Assembly (NCBI GenBank): GCA_018366035.1
Contig: JAGZIW010000001.1
Span: forward strand, 186,001 to 250,000
Reading direction: 5' to 3'
Length of the DNA: 64,000 bases
Source of the DNA: Butyricicoccus pullicaecorum
GTDB lineage: Bacteria > Bacillota > Clostridia > Oscillospirales > Butyricicoccaceae
Below the pieces are notes generated by a model. The model did no database searches, had not been told where the DNA came from, and worked only from the letters and a program-made list of their open reading frames with translations. Positions 41,547 through 50,624 of this stretch are shown one piece after another. How positions within the stretch are numbered: the stretch's first letter is position 1; every line of letters begins with the position of its first letter. Both the position numbers and the translations under genes were made by a program.

Positions 41547-44500
41547 ATGATGGTGAAAGACGTACAGCACGGTAAGACTATAAGAAAGAGCTTTGCGCGC
41601 ATCGAGGAGATCCTCGAGATGCCAAACCTAATCGAGATTCAAAAGAAATCCTACGAGTGGTTTCTTGATACAGGGCTGCGTGAGGTTTTTGAAGATGTCT
41701 CTGCAATTACAGACTACACCGGCAACCTTGAGCTGACTTTTCTCGACTATGCACTGGACGAGCCGAAGTATAGCATTGAGGAATGTAAGGCACGTGATGC
41801 AACCTTTGCGTGTCCGCTGAAGGTGCGCGTACGCCTGCGCAACAAGGAAACCGGAGAGATCAAAGAACAGGAGATCTTCATGGGCGAATTCCCGCGCATG
41901 ACACAGTCCGGTACTTTTATCTTTAACGGCGCAGAGCGCGCCATTGTGTCGCAGATCGTTCGTTCCCCGGGCGTTTATTATGGCAGAGAGCTGGACAAGA
42001 CAGACAAGGCAATCTTATCTGCAACAGTGATCCCGTATCGCGGTGCATGGCTCGAGTATGAGACCGATATGAACGATGTGTTCTATGTCCGCATTGATAA
42101 GAACCGTAAAATCCCGATCACTTCTCTCATTCGTGCGCTAGGCGTAAAGACTGACGCGGAAATTTTGGAGATGTTTGGCGAGGACGAGCGGATCTTGGCA
42201 ACACTGGAGCGTGATCTCTCCAAGACTGCGGAAGAAGCACTCATCGAAATTTACAAGAAGATGCGTCCGGGTGAGCCGCCCTCAGTTGAGTCTGCGACCA
42301 ATTTGATGGACGCGATGTTCTTCGACACCCGCCGCTATGATATTTCTGCGGTCGGTCGTTATAAGTACAATAAAAAATTGAATATTGCCCGCCGTTTGGT
42401 AGGGCGCAAGCTGATGGCTCCGGCTGTCGATCCCATGACCGGTGAGATTCTGGCAGAGGAAGGCGCTGTTTTGACCCGTGAGGAGGCGCGCCGCATTGCT
42501 GCCCGTGGTGTCAATGCCGTGGAACTGGAATCTGCGGAAGGCAAACTCGTAAAGGTATTTGGCAACGGTATGGTCGATGTCGATGACTTTAGAGATTATC
42601 TTGGCGGTATGGGCGCTGAGGAGCTTGGCGTCAAGGAAAAGGTGCGCTTCTCTGTGCTCAAAGAAATCATTGACACTGGTGCAGCTGGGGAAGAACTCAA
42701 GAAGATGGTTGCAGAGCGTATCCATGACCTGATTCCCAAGACCATTATTGTCGATGACATTCTGGCAACCATCTGCTATCTGCTGAATATTGGCAACGGC
42801 GTTGGCGTAACAGATGATATTGACCATCTGGGCAACCGCCGTCTGCGCTGTGTTGGTGAGCTGCTGCAAAATCAGGTTCGTATCGGCTTCTCCCGCATGG
42901 AGCGCGTGATTCGTGAGCGCATGACCATTCAGGATATGGATACTGTGACTCCGCAGTCTCTCATTAACATTCGTCCTGTAACGGCTGCAATCAAGGAGTT
43001 CTTCGGCTCCTCGCCGCTGTCGCAGTTTATGGATCAGAACAACCCGCTCGCTGAACTGACGCACAAGCGCCGTCTGTCTGCATTGGGTCCCGGCGGTCTG
43101 TCTCGTGACCGTGCATCGATGGAAGTGCGAGATGTGCATTACAGCCACTATGGTCGTATGTGTCCAATCGAGACCCCTGAAGGCCCAAACATCGGTCTGA
43201 TTTCTTACCTCGCAACCTATGCGCGCATCAATGACTTTGGATTTATCGAAGCGCCGTACCGTGTGATCGACAAGGAAACCGGTCGTGTCACCGATGAAGT
43301 TCGCTATATGACAGCAGATGTTGAGGACGAATTCATTGTTTGTCAGGCATATGAGCCGCTTGATGAAAACGGGTGCCTTGCACATGAACGTATCACCTGC
43401 CGTATGCGCGATGAGATCATTGAGGTTGATCGTAAAGATGTTGACCTCATGGACGTATCGCCGCGTATGATGGTTTCGGTTGCAACAGCATTCATTCCGT
43501 TCCTTGAGCATGATGACGCAAACCGTGCGCTCATGGGTGCGAACATGCAGCGTCAGGCCGTACCGCTTCTGAAGACAGAGGCGCCGGTCGTTGCAACGGG
43601 TATGGAATATAAGGCAGCGGTCGATTCCGGTATCATTCCGCTGGCTGAGAGCGACGGTGTTGTCACCCGTTCGACCGCACGCGAGGTGTGTGTGCGCTAT
43701 GATAATGGGGAGGAAAAGTCATATCACCTCACAAAGTTCCTGCGCTCCAACCAGTCTACCTGTATCAATATGCGTCCAATCGTCAATCTGGGTGAGCGCG
43801 TAAAGACAGGTGATGTGCTGGCGGACGGTCCGTCTACCGATAAGGGCGAAATTGCACTTGGCAAGAATGCACTCATCGGCTTTATGACATGGGAAGGCTA
43901 TAACTATGAGGACGCAGTTTTGCTCAACGAGCGTCTGGTACGTGACGATGTATATACCTCCATTCACATTGAGGAATACGAGTCGGAATCTCGTGATACC
44001 AAGCTCGGACCGGAAGAAATCACTCGTGACGTGCCAAATGTAGGTGAGGACGCATTGCGTGACCTTGACGAGCGCGGCATTATCCGTGTTGGTGCAGAGG
44101 TACATGCCGGTGATATTTTGGTTGGCAAGGTAACACCGAAGGGTGAAACAGAGCTGACCGCAGAGGAACGTCTCCTGCGTGCGATTTTCGGAGAGAAGGC
44201 AAGAGAAGTACGCGATACCTCTCTGCGTGCACCGCATGGTGAATCTGGTATCGTGGTAGATGTTAAGGTATTTACCCGTGAGAACGGCGATGAACTGGCT
44301 CCGGGCGTTAATATGGTGGTTCGCTGTTATATTGCGCAGAAGCGCAAGATTTCAGTCGGCGACAAGATGGCAGGCCGTCACGGAAACAAGGGTGTTATCT
44401 CTCGTATCCTGCCGCAGGAGGATATGCCGTTCCTTGAAGATGGAACGCCGCTGGATATCGTGCTCAACCCGCTCGGCGTACCATCTCGTATGAATATTGG

Positions 44501-45272
44501 TCAGGTACTTGAGGTGCATCTGGGCTTTGCGGCAAAGAAGCTGGGCTGGAAGGTCGAGACGCCTGTGTTCGACAGTGCATCGCAGAAGGATATCGAGGAT
44601 ATGCTGGTCAAGGCCGGCTATGATGCAGACGGTAAGAGTTGGCTGTATGATGGCAGAACCGGTGAGCGCTTTGACAACCGCGTTACCGTTGGCTATATGT
44701 ACTACCTCAAGCTGCACCATTTGGTTGATGATAAGATCCATGCACGCTCTACCGGTCCATACTCTCTGGTTACCCAGCAGCCTTTGGGCGGTAAGGCACA
44801 GTTTGGCGGTCAGCGTTTCGGTGAGATGGAGGTTTGGGCGCTCGAAGCATACGGCGCAGCCTATACTTTGCAGGAAATTCTGACAGTCAAGTCGGACGAT
44901 ATCACCGGCCGTGTTAAGACCTATGAGGCAATCGTTAAGGGGCACAATGTACCGCAGCCGGGTGTGCCGGAGTCCTTTAAGGTGCTTGTCAAGGAATTGC
45001 AGTCCTTGTGTCTGGATATCAAGGTGCTGGACGAAAATATGGAAGTCATTGAGCTGTCTGAGGACGAAGATGAGGACACCGATTTCAGTAATCGTGCGAT
45101 GCCTGAAGAGTCTGCTGCCGGCACAGATGCAGAGTTTGCAGCTGCTGGCTTTGGAATCAATGAGGCAGAAGAGGGCGACACCGATTTGGGTGCGTTTGAC
45201 AGCACAGAAGATGATGCAGATGATGAATTCATCGAGGAAGACAGCTACGACGATGGCGATTTTGATGAATAA
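41547..45272 (+). CDS. rpoB: DNA-directed RNA polymerase beta subunit
   Basis: The 1241-residue beta subunit is clear throughout: the rifampicin-binding region (SQFMDQNNPLAELTHKRRLS), GRMCPIETPEGPN and the C-terminal QQPLGGKAQFGGQRFGEMEVW. The start is placed at 41547, where GGAG lies 13 nt upstream; the next codon is also ATG and is equally possible. The C-terminus ends with an unusually acidic tail of about 80 residues (Asp/Glu-rich), longer than in many relatives. rpoC follows after 28 nt. Unlike the usual order, no rplKAJL genes precede it. Confidence 0.97.
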   Translation: MMVKDVQHGKTIRKSFARIEEILEMPNLIEIQKKSYEWFLDTGLREVFEDVSAITDYTGNLELTFLDYALDEPKYSIEECKARDATFACPLKVRVRLRNKETGEIKEQEIFMGEFPRMTQSGTFIFNGAERAIVSQIVRSPGVYYGRELDKTDKAILSATVIPYRGAWLEYETDMNDVFYVRIDKNRKIPITSLIRALGVKTDAEILEMFGEDERILATLERDLSKTAEEALIEIYKKMRPGEPPSVESATNLMDAMFFDTRRYDISAVGRYKYNKKLNIARRLVGRKLMAPAVDPMTGEILAEEGAVLTREEARRIAARGVNAVELESAEGKLVKVFGNGMVDVDDFRDYLGGMGAEELGVKEKVRFSVLKEIIDTGAAGEELKKMVAERIHDLIPKTIIVDDILATICYLLNIGNGVGVTDDIDHLGNRRLRCVGELLQNQVRIGFSRMERVIRERMTIQDMDTVTPQSLINIRPVTAAIKEFFGSSPLSQFMDQNNPLAELTHKRRLSALGPGGLSRDRASMEVRDVHYSHYGRMCPIETPEGPNIGLISYLATYARINDFGFIEAPYRVIDKETGRVTDEVRYMTADVEDEFIVCQAYEPLDENGCLAHERITCRMRDEIIEVDRKDVDLMDVSPRMMVSVATAFIPFLEHDDANRALMGANMQRQAVPLLKTEAPVVATGMEYKAAVDSGIIPLAESDGVVTRSTAREVCVRYDNGEEKSYHLTKFLRSNQSTCINMRPIVNLGERVKTGDVLADGPSTDKGEIALGKNALIGFMTWEGYNYEDAVLLNERLVRDDVYTSIHIEEYESESRDTKLGPEEITRDVPNVGEDALRDLDERGIIRVGAEVHAGDILVGKVTPKGETELTAEERLLRAIFGEKAREVRDTSLRAPHGESGIVVDVKVFTRENGDELAPGVNMVVRCYIAQKRKISVGDKMAGRHGNKGVISRILPQEDMPFLEDGTPLDIVLNPLGVPSRMNIGQVLEVHLGFAAKKLGWKVETPVFDSASQKDIEDMLVKAGYDADGKSWLYDGRTGERFDNRVTVGYMYYLKLHHLVDDKIHARSTGPYSLVTQQPLGGKAQFGGQRFGEMEVWALEAYGAAYTLQEILTVKSDDITGRVKTYEAIVKGHNVPQPGVPESFKVLVKELQSLCLDIKVLDENMEVIELSEDEDEDTDFSNRAMPEESAAGTDAEFAAAGFGINEAEEGDTDLGAFDSTEDDADDEFIEEDSYDDGDFDE

Positions 45273-45300
45273 TGCGGATACAGGAGGAGCTTTCTAAACT

Positions 45301-48300
45301 ATGGGATATAATACGTTCAATGCCATTAAAATCGGTTTGGCTTCGCCCGAACTGATCCGCGAGTGGTCTTACGGTGAGGTTAAGAAGCCGGAGACCATCA
45401 ACTACCGCACGCTCAAGCCAGAGCGTGACGGTCTGTTTTGTGAACGCATCTTTGGACCAACAAAGGACTGGGAATGTCATTGTGGTAAGTATAAGAAGGT
45501 TCGCTATAAGGGAAAAATTTGTGATAAGTGCGGCGTAGAGGTCACCCGCGCAAAGGTACGCCGTGAGCGCATGGGTCATATTGAACTGGCGGCACCGGTT
45601 TCACATATTTGGTATTTTAAGGGAATCCCTTCCCGAATGGGACTGATTCTGGATATCAGCCCGCGTATTCTGGAGAAGGTGCTTTACTTTGCAAATTATA
45701 TTGTCACAGAAGCGGGAGATACGCCGCTCATGTACAAGCAGATCCTGACGGAAACTGAGTACCGCGATATGCGTGAAAAGTACGACGAGGATTTTGAGGC
45801 AATGATGGGCGCAGAGGCAATCAAAAAGCTGCTTCAGCAGCTGGATTTGGAAAAGCTGTCGGTGGAGCTGCGTAATGAACTGCGTGATGCCTCCGGTCAG
45901 AAGCGTATGCGTATCATCAAGCGTCTGGAGGTTGTGGAATCCTTCAGACTGTCCGGCAACAAGCCGGAATGGATGATTATGGACGTGGTTCCCGTGATTC
46001 CGCCGGAAATCCGTCCCATGGTACAGCTGGACGGCGGTCGATTTGCAACCTCTGACCTCAATGACCTGTACCGCCGCGTCATAAACCGCAATAACCGTCT
46101 CAAGCGCCTTTTGGAACTGGGTGCTCCAGATATCATTGTGCGCAATGAGAAGCGTATGCTTCAGGAAGCGGTCGATGCACTCATCGACAATGGCCGCCGT
46201 GGCCGTCCGGTTACCGGCCCGAATAACCGTGCGCTCAAGTCTCTCTCAGATATGCTGAAGGGTAAGCAGGGACGTTTCCGTCAGAACCTTCTGGGCAAGC
46301 GTGTTGACTATTCTGGCCGTTCGGTTATCGTTGTCGGTCCGGATCTTAAAATTTGGCAGTGTGGTCTGCCAAAGGAAATGGCGCTTGAGCTGTTTAAGCC
46401 ATTCGTTATGAAGCGACTGGTCAAGGACGGTCTGGCATCGAATATCAAGTCGGCAAAGAAGATGGTCGAGCGGGCAAAGACCGAGGTTTGGGACGTGCTG
46501 GAAGATGTCATCAAGGGACACCCAGTCATGCTGAACCGTGCGCCTACCCTGCACCGTCTGGGTATTCAGGCGTTTGAGCCAAAGCTTGTAGAGGGTCGTG
46601 CAATTCGTCTGCACCCGCTGGTATGTACCGCGTTCAATGCGGACTTTGACGGCGACCAGATGGCTGTCCATGTACCTTTGTCTGCGGAGGCACAGGCGGA
46701 GGCAAGACTGCTCATGCTGTCTGCAAATAATCTCTTGAAGCCGCAGGACGGCAAGCCGGTTACCGTACCTTCACAGGATATGGTGTTGGGCTCCTACTAT
46801 CTGACCATTGATAAGGCAGATGAGCCGGGTGCCGGCAAGGTATTCTCCTGTCCGGACGAGGCAATGATGGCGTATGACGAAGGTGTTGTTGGTATCCATG
46901 CGCCGATCAAGGTGCGCATGACCCGCAGCGTCAATGGTCAGACCATTTCCCGTATCGTCGATGCAACGGTTGGCCGTCTGATCTTCAACTCCCGTATTCC
47001 GCAGAATCTGGGCTTTGTTGAGCGTAACGATGATAACATTCTGGATTTGGAAATCATGTTTACCTGTGGTAAGAAGGAGCTTGGCAAGATCATTGACCGC
47101 TGTATCCGTGTACACGATTTCAATAAGACCGCTGAGGTTCTCGACTCCATCAAGAGCATGGGCTATAAGTACTCTACAAAGGGTGCTTTGACCGTAGCCG
47201 TTGCCGACATGCTGGTTCCAGATGAAAAGCAGAGCATGGTCGAGGAGTCTGAAAAGAAGGTTGCACAGATCGACCGCAAGTATAAGCGTGGCTTTATTAC
47301 CGATGACGAGCGCTATCGTCTTGTTGTACACGAGTGGGAGGAAACCACAAAGAAGGTTGCTGCAAAGCTGCAGGACAACATGAAAGAACAGCGCTATAAT
47401 CCAATTCACATGATGGCGGAATCTGGTGCGCGCGGTTCGATCAACCAGATTCGTCAGCTGGCGGGTATGCGTGGTTTGATGGCTTCTACCTCTGGTAAGA
47501 CGATTGAGATTCCGATTAAGTCTAACTTCCGTGAAGGACTGTCGGTTTTGGAATACTTTATTTCGGCAAGAGGTGCTCGAAAGGGTATGGCAGATACCGC
47601 TCTGCGTACTGCGGACTCCGGTTACCTGACCCGTCGTCTGGTTGACGTTTCGCAGGACGTTATCATTCGTGAGGACGACTGCGGTGCGGTCAAGGGTATC
47701 TGGGTCGAGGATATCAAGGAAGGAAACCAGACCATTGAGCCGTTCCATGAGCGCCTGATTGGCCGTTATCTGGTTGATGACCTTTACGATAGTGAGGGAA
47801 ATCTGGTAATTTCCAAGGATCATATGATGACCGAAGAAGATGCAGATCGCGTCATTAAAATGGGTGTTACACGTCTCCAGATTCGTTCGGTTCTGGAATG
47901 TCGTGCGCGTAAGGGTGTATGTACGCACTGCTATGGCATGAACCTTGCTTCTGGTGAGCCATGTGGTCTTGGCGAAGCAGTTGGTATCATTGCGGCGCAG
48001 TCCATCGGTGAGCCGGGCACACAGCTTACCATGCGTACCTTCCATACAGGTGGCGTCGCAGGCTCGGATATTACACAGGGTCTGCCGCGTGTCGAGGAGC
48101 TGTTTGAGGCGCGCAAGCCGAAGAAGGTTGCAACACTTGCAGAAACCTCCGGCCGTGTTACCATTGAGGAGTCCAAGCGCACAACGCTCAAGACCATCAA
48201 TATCACAAACACAGAAACCGGTGAGATGTACTCGTATCAGCTGGCTTCTTCTTCTGGTATCCGTGTGGAAGATGGTCAGCAGGTACAGCAGGGTGAGCAG

Positions 48301-48828
48301 CTCAATGAAGGTGCACTCAGCCCGCATGATATTCTGCATGTACTCGATCCACGTGCCGTGCATGACTACCTCATTAAGGAAGTACAGAAGGTTTACCGTC
48401 AGCAGGGCGTAGATATCAACGACAAGCATATCGAGGTCATTGTACGTCAGATGATGCGCAAGGTAAAGGTTGAAGATGCAGGAGACGCAAAGGTGCTGCC
48501 CGGATCTGTCATTGACCTGCTTGAGTTCGAGGATTACAACAATGAGGTGCAGGCACGCATTGATGCAGGCGAATCCAATCTGCGCCTTGCAACTTGCAGT
48601 CCGACACTGATGGGTATTACAAAGGCTTCGCTGGCAACAGAGTCCTTCCTGTCCGCGGCTTCCTTCCAAGAGACGACACGTGTCCTGACAGAGGCTGCCA
48701 TCAAGGGCAAAATCGACCCGCTGCTTGGTCTGAAGGAAAATGTTATCATTGGTAAGCTGATTCCGGCAGGCTCCGGTATGAGCGAATACTGTGATGGACA
48801 TTATGAGCAGACTGTAAGTCTGGATTAA
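45301..48828 (+). CDS. rpoC: DNA-directed RNA polymerase beta' subunit
   Basis: The 1175-residue subunit has the N-terminal zinc finger (CHCGKYKK..CDKCG), the catalytic NADFDGDQMAVHVPLS and the second zinc site (CRARKGVCTHCYG). AGGAGGAGC precedes the ATG. Residue usage follows the strong bias of this region. It forms the operon with rpoB and ends at the hairpin at 48842. Confidence 0.98.
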   Translation: MGYNTFNAIKIGLASPELIREWSYGEVKKPETINYRTLKPERDGLFCERIFGPTKDWECHCGKYKKVRYKGKICDKCGVEVTRAKVRRERMGHIELAAPVSHIWYFKGIPSRMGLILDISPRILEKVLYFANYIVTEAGDTPLMYKQILTETEYRDMREKYDEDFEAMMGAEAIKKLLQQLDLEKLSVELRNELRDASGQKRMRIIKRLEVVESFRLSGNKPEWMIMDVVPVIPPEIRPMVQLDGGRFATSDLNDLYRRVINRNNRLKRLLELGAPDIIVRNEKRMLQEAVDALIDNGRRGRPVTGPNNRALKSLSDMLKGKQGRFRQNLLGKRVDYSGRSVIVVGPDLKIWQCGLPKEMALELFKPFVMKRLVKDGLASNIKSAKKMVERAKTEVWDVLEDVIKGHPVMLNRAPTLHRLGIQAFEPKLVEGRAIRLHPLVCTAFNADFDGDQMAVHVPLSAEAQAEARLLMLSANNLLKPQDGKPVTVPSQDMVLGSYYLTIDKADEPGAGKVFSCPDEAMMAYDEGVVGIHAPIKVRMTRSVNGQTISRIVDATVGRLIFNSRIPQNLGFVERNDDNILDLEIMFTCGKKELGKIIDRCIRVHDFNKTAEVLDSIKSMGYKYSTKGALTVAVADMLVPDEKQSMVEESEKKVAQIDRKYKRGFITDDERYRLVVHEWEETTKKVAAKLQDNMKEQRYNPIHMMAESGARGSINQIRQLAGMRGLMASTSGKTIEIPIKSNFREGLSVLEYFISARGARKGMADTALRTADSGYLTRRLVDVSQDVIIREDDCGAVKGIWVEDIKEGNQTIEPFHERLIGRYLVDDLYDSEGNLVISKDHMMTEEDADRVIKMGVTRLQIRSVLECRARKGVCTHCYGMNLASGEPCGLGEAVGIIAAQSIGEPGTQLTMRTFHTGGVAGSDITQGLPRVEELFEARKPKKVATLAETSGRVTIEESKRTTLKTINITNTETGEMYSYQLASSSGIRVEDGQQVQQGEQLNEGALSPHDILHVLDPRAVHDYLIKEVQKVYRQQGVDINDKHIEVIVRQMMRKVKVEDAGDAKVLPGSVIDLLEFEDYNNEVQARIDAGESNLRLATCSPTLMGITKASLATESFLSAASFQETTRVLTEAAIKGKIDPLLGLKENVIIGKLIPAGSGMSEYCDGHYEQTVSLD

Positions 48829-48841
48829 AAGATCACATGTT

Positions 48842-48878
48842 GGGGAGCACTGAGAGGTGCTCCCTGATTTTACATTTT
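48842..48878 (+). terminator. Terminator after rpoC
   Basis: GGGAGCAC / GTGCTCCC with a 6-nt loop, followed by TGATTTTAC. The T tract is interrupted, so some read-through is likely. The rest of the 48829-49134 gap is A-rich and holds the promoter at 49076. Confidence 0.6.
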
Positions 48879-49075
48879 TATATGCTTGCCATTGGTAATT
48901 TGTCATAAATCCCGAGAAAAACAGGAAAAAACCCGAAGCTGTGACAGATGCAGGAGAAAAGCGGAAAATATGACAGAGTTCATGTATTTATCAGAGTGAA
49001 AAGGGAAAAATAGACAGGCAGAGTAGCCTGCTGGAAGAAATTCTTGTAAAAAAGAGGGAATTGTAAAAAAAAGAC

Positions 49076-49104
49076 TTGACCATGGCGAGAGAGCACGTTA
49101 TACT
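49076..49104 (+). promoter_or_regulatory. Promoter of the L7Ae-like / str operon
   Basis: TTGACC (49076-49081) and TATACT (49099-49104) with a 17-bp spacer, just upstream of the L7Ae-like gene. Confidence 0.7.
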
Positions 49105-49134
49105 ATAGAAGTATGCGGTATAGGAGGTTACAAT

Positions 49135-49386
49135 ATGCTTTCTGAATTATCGCAGGCGGCTAAAGTCGTCGGCGTGAAACAGTCCCAAAAGGCCATTCGC
49201 GAGGGCAATGCAAAGATGGTTTTTGTGGCTGATGATGCCGAACAGCGTGTGATTCGTCCGATTCGGGAACTGTGCGATGAAATGCAGGTTCCGCTTTCTG
49301 AGATTCCGACAATGACGGAACTTGGAGATGCAGCCGGCATCGATGTCGGTGCTGCTGTGGTCACACTGCTGAGGTCTGCTAATTAA
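49135..49386 (+). CDS. L7Ae-like RNA-binding protein (YbxF family)
   Basis: An 83-residue protein of the ribosomal L7Ae/L30e fold, which binds kink-turn RNA. It shows VVGVKQSQKAIREGNAKMVFVADDAE near the start and VPLSEIPTMTELGDAAGIDVGAAVV in the second half. The place between rpoC and rpsL is that of ybxF in Bacillus. TAGGAGG precedes the ATG. Confidence 0.92.
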   Translation: MLSELSQAAKVVGVKQSQKAIREGNAKMVFVADDAEQRVIRPIRELCDEMQVPLSEIPTMTELGDAAGIDVGAAVVTLLRSAN

Positions 49387-49440
49387 ATGGGCACTGCCTA
49401 TTTAATATAGAAAATATTTTTGAAAGAAGGAGGAAATAGA

Positions 49441-49860
49441 ATGCCTACTTTTAACCAGCTCGTTCGTAAGGGACGTGAGACAGTTACTGCAAAGTCTACC
49501 GCTCCTGCTCTTCAGGTTGGTCTGAACTCTCTGAAGAAGAAGACCACTGAGCAGTCTGCTCCGCAGAAGCGCGGTGTGTGCACCACTGTTAAGACCATGA
49601 CCCCTAAGAAGCCGAACTCTGCTCTGCGTAAGATTGCTCGTGTAAAGCTGACAAACGGTATGGAGGTGTCTGCCTACATTCCGGGTATCGGTCACAACCT
49701 GCAGGAGCACTCTGTTGTAATGGTTCGCGGCGGCCGTGTAAAGGATCTGCCGGGTGTACGTTACCACATCATTCGCGGCGTTCTGGATACACAGGGCGTT
49801 GCAAACCGCAAGCAGGCGCGCTCCAAATACGGCGCAAAGCGCCCGAAGGCTGGCAAGTAA
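49441..49860 (+). CDS. rpsL: 30S ribosomal protein S12
   Basis: The 139-residue protein contains the decoding-site segments TPKKPNSALRK and GRVKDLPGVRYH, with the Lys residues where streptomycin-resistance changes occur in their sensitive form. The start at 49441 follows AAGGAGGAAATAGA; a TTG 21 nt upstream was rejected. Confidence 0.98.
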   Translation: MPTFNQLVRKGRETVTAKSTAPALQVGLNSLKKKTTEQSAPQKRGVCTTVKTMTPKKPNSALRKIARVKLTNGMEVSAYIPGIGHNLQEHSVVMVRGGRVKDLPGVRYHIIRGVLDTQGVANRKQARSKYGAKRPKAGK

Positions 49861-50123
49861 TCCGCATTTTTATTTCCGTAGCCTGATAGATGATTGCGCG
49901 GCTTTTGCTGCGTCTTCGTCCTCGGTTTTACGAAAATCTGCCGGATTGTCTGTCTGCATCAAAGTCTTTGAGAGCTGAAGCTTCACAAAGCAATCGTTCA
50001 GTCTTTTTGATAGACTGACCCACCGCTTTGTCTTTCCCAAGGGAAAGGCAGGCGCAACACGGCACACGCAGGCCGTGTGCTGAGTACCAATGAAATCATT
50101 TCTATATGAAGGAGGGAAGTAAA
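49861..50123 (+). other. Structured spacer between rpsL and rpsG
   Basis: The 263-nt gap holds several short inverted repeats: TCAGTC..GACTGA near 49998-50018, CTTTCCC-AA-GGGAAAG at about 50032-50047, and a stem in the ACACGGC / GCCGTGT stretch near 50057-50079. No reading frame with a ribosome binding site is seen. It could be a regulatory leader for S7, but I recognise no known motif. Confidence 0.4.
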
Positions 50124-50594
50124 GTGCCAAGAAGAGGAAATGTTCCCAAGAGAGACGTTCTGCCCGATCCAATGTACAACTCTAAGCTCGTTACTAAGCT
50201 GGTCAACTCGATCATGCTCGACGGTAAGAAGGGTGTAGCGCAGAAGGTCGTTTATGGTGCTTTTGACATCGTTCGCGACAAGACTGGTCGTGAGCCGCTG
50301 GAGGTTTTTACCGAGGCGATGGAAAATATTATGCCATCTCTGGAGGTTAAGGCTCGCCGTGTAGGCGGTGCTACCTATCAGGTTCCGATGGAGGTTCGTC
50401 CAGAGCGTCGTCAGACTCTGGGTCTGCGCTGGATCACCAAGTATTCTCGTGCACGCAGCGAGAAGACTATGCGTGAGCGTCTGGCTGGCGAGATCATGGA
50501 CGCTTGCAATAATCTGGGCGGCTCTGTTAAGAAGCGTGAGGATACGCACAAGATGGCAGAGGCGAACAAGGCATTCGCTCACTACCGTTATTAA
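50124..50594 (+). CDS. rpsG: 30S ribosomal protein S7
   Basis: The 156-residue protein starts at a GTG (VPRRGNVPKRDVLPDP) behind AAGGAGGG. Family segments MENIMPSLEVKARRVGGATYQVP and RWITKYSRARSEKTM are complete. It is the primary binder of the 3' domain of 16S rRNA. The gene is followed by fusA after 30 nt. Confidence 0.98.
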   Translation: MPRRGNVPKRDVLPDPMYNSKLVTKLVNSIMLDGKKGVAQKVVYGAFDIVRDKTGREPLEVFTEAMENIMPSLEVKARRVGGATYQVPMEVRPERRQTLGLRWITKYSRARSEKTMRERLAGEIMDACNNLGGSVKKREDTHKMAEANKAFAHYRY

Positions 50595-50624
50595 TTTACG
50601 GCAGTATTTGAAAGGAGAGCAAAC

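Noticed and set aside
42282..43511. 409-codon minus-strand frame opposite rpoB
   Set aside because: Codon-bias artefact within a strongly conserved gene.
46771..48906. 711-codon minus-strand frame opposite rpoC
   Set aside because: Same codon-bias artefact; no ribosome binding site or family motif.
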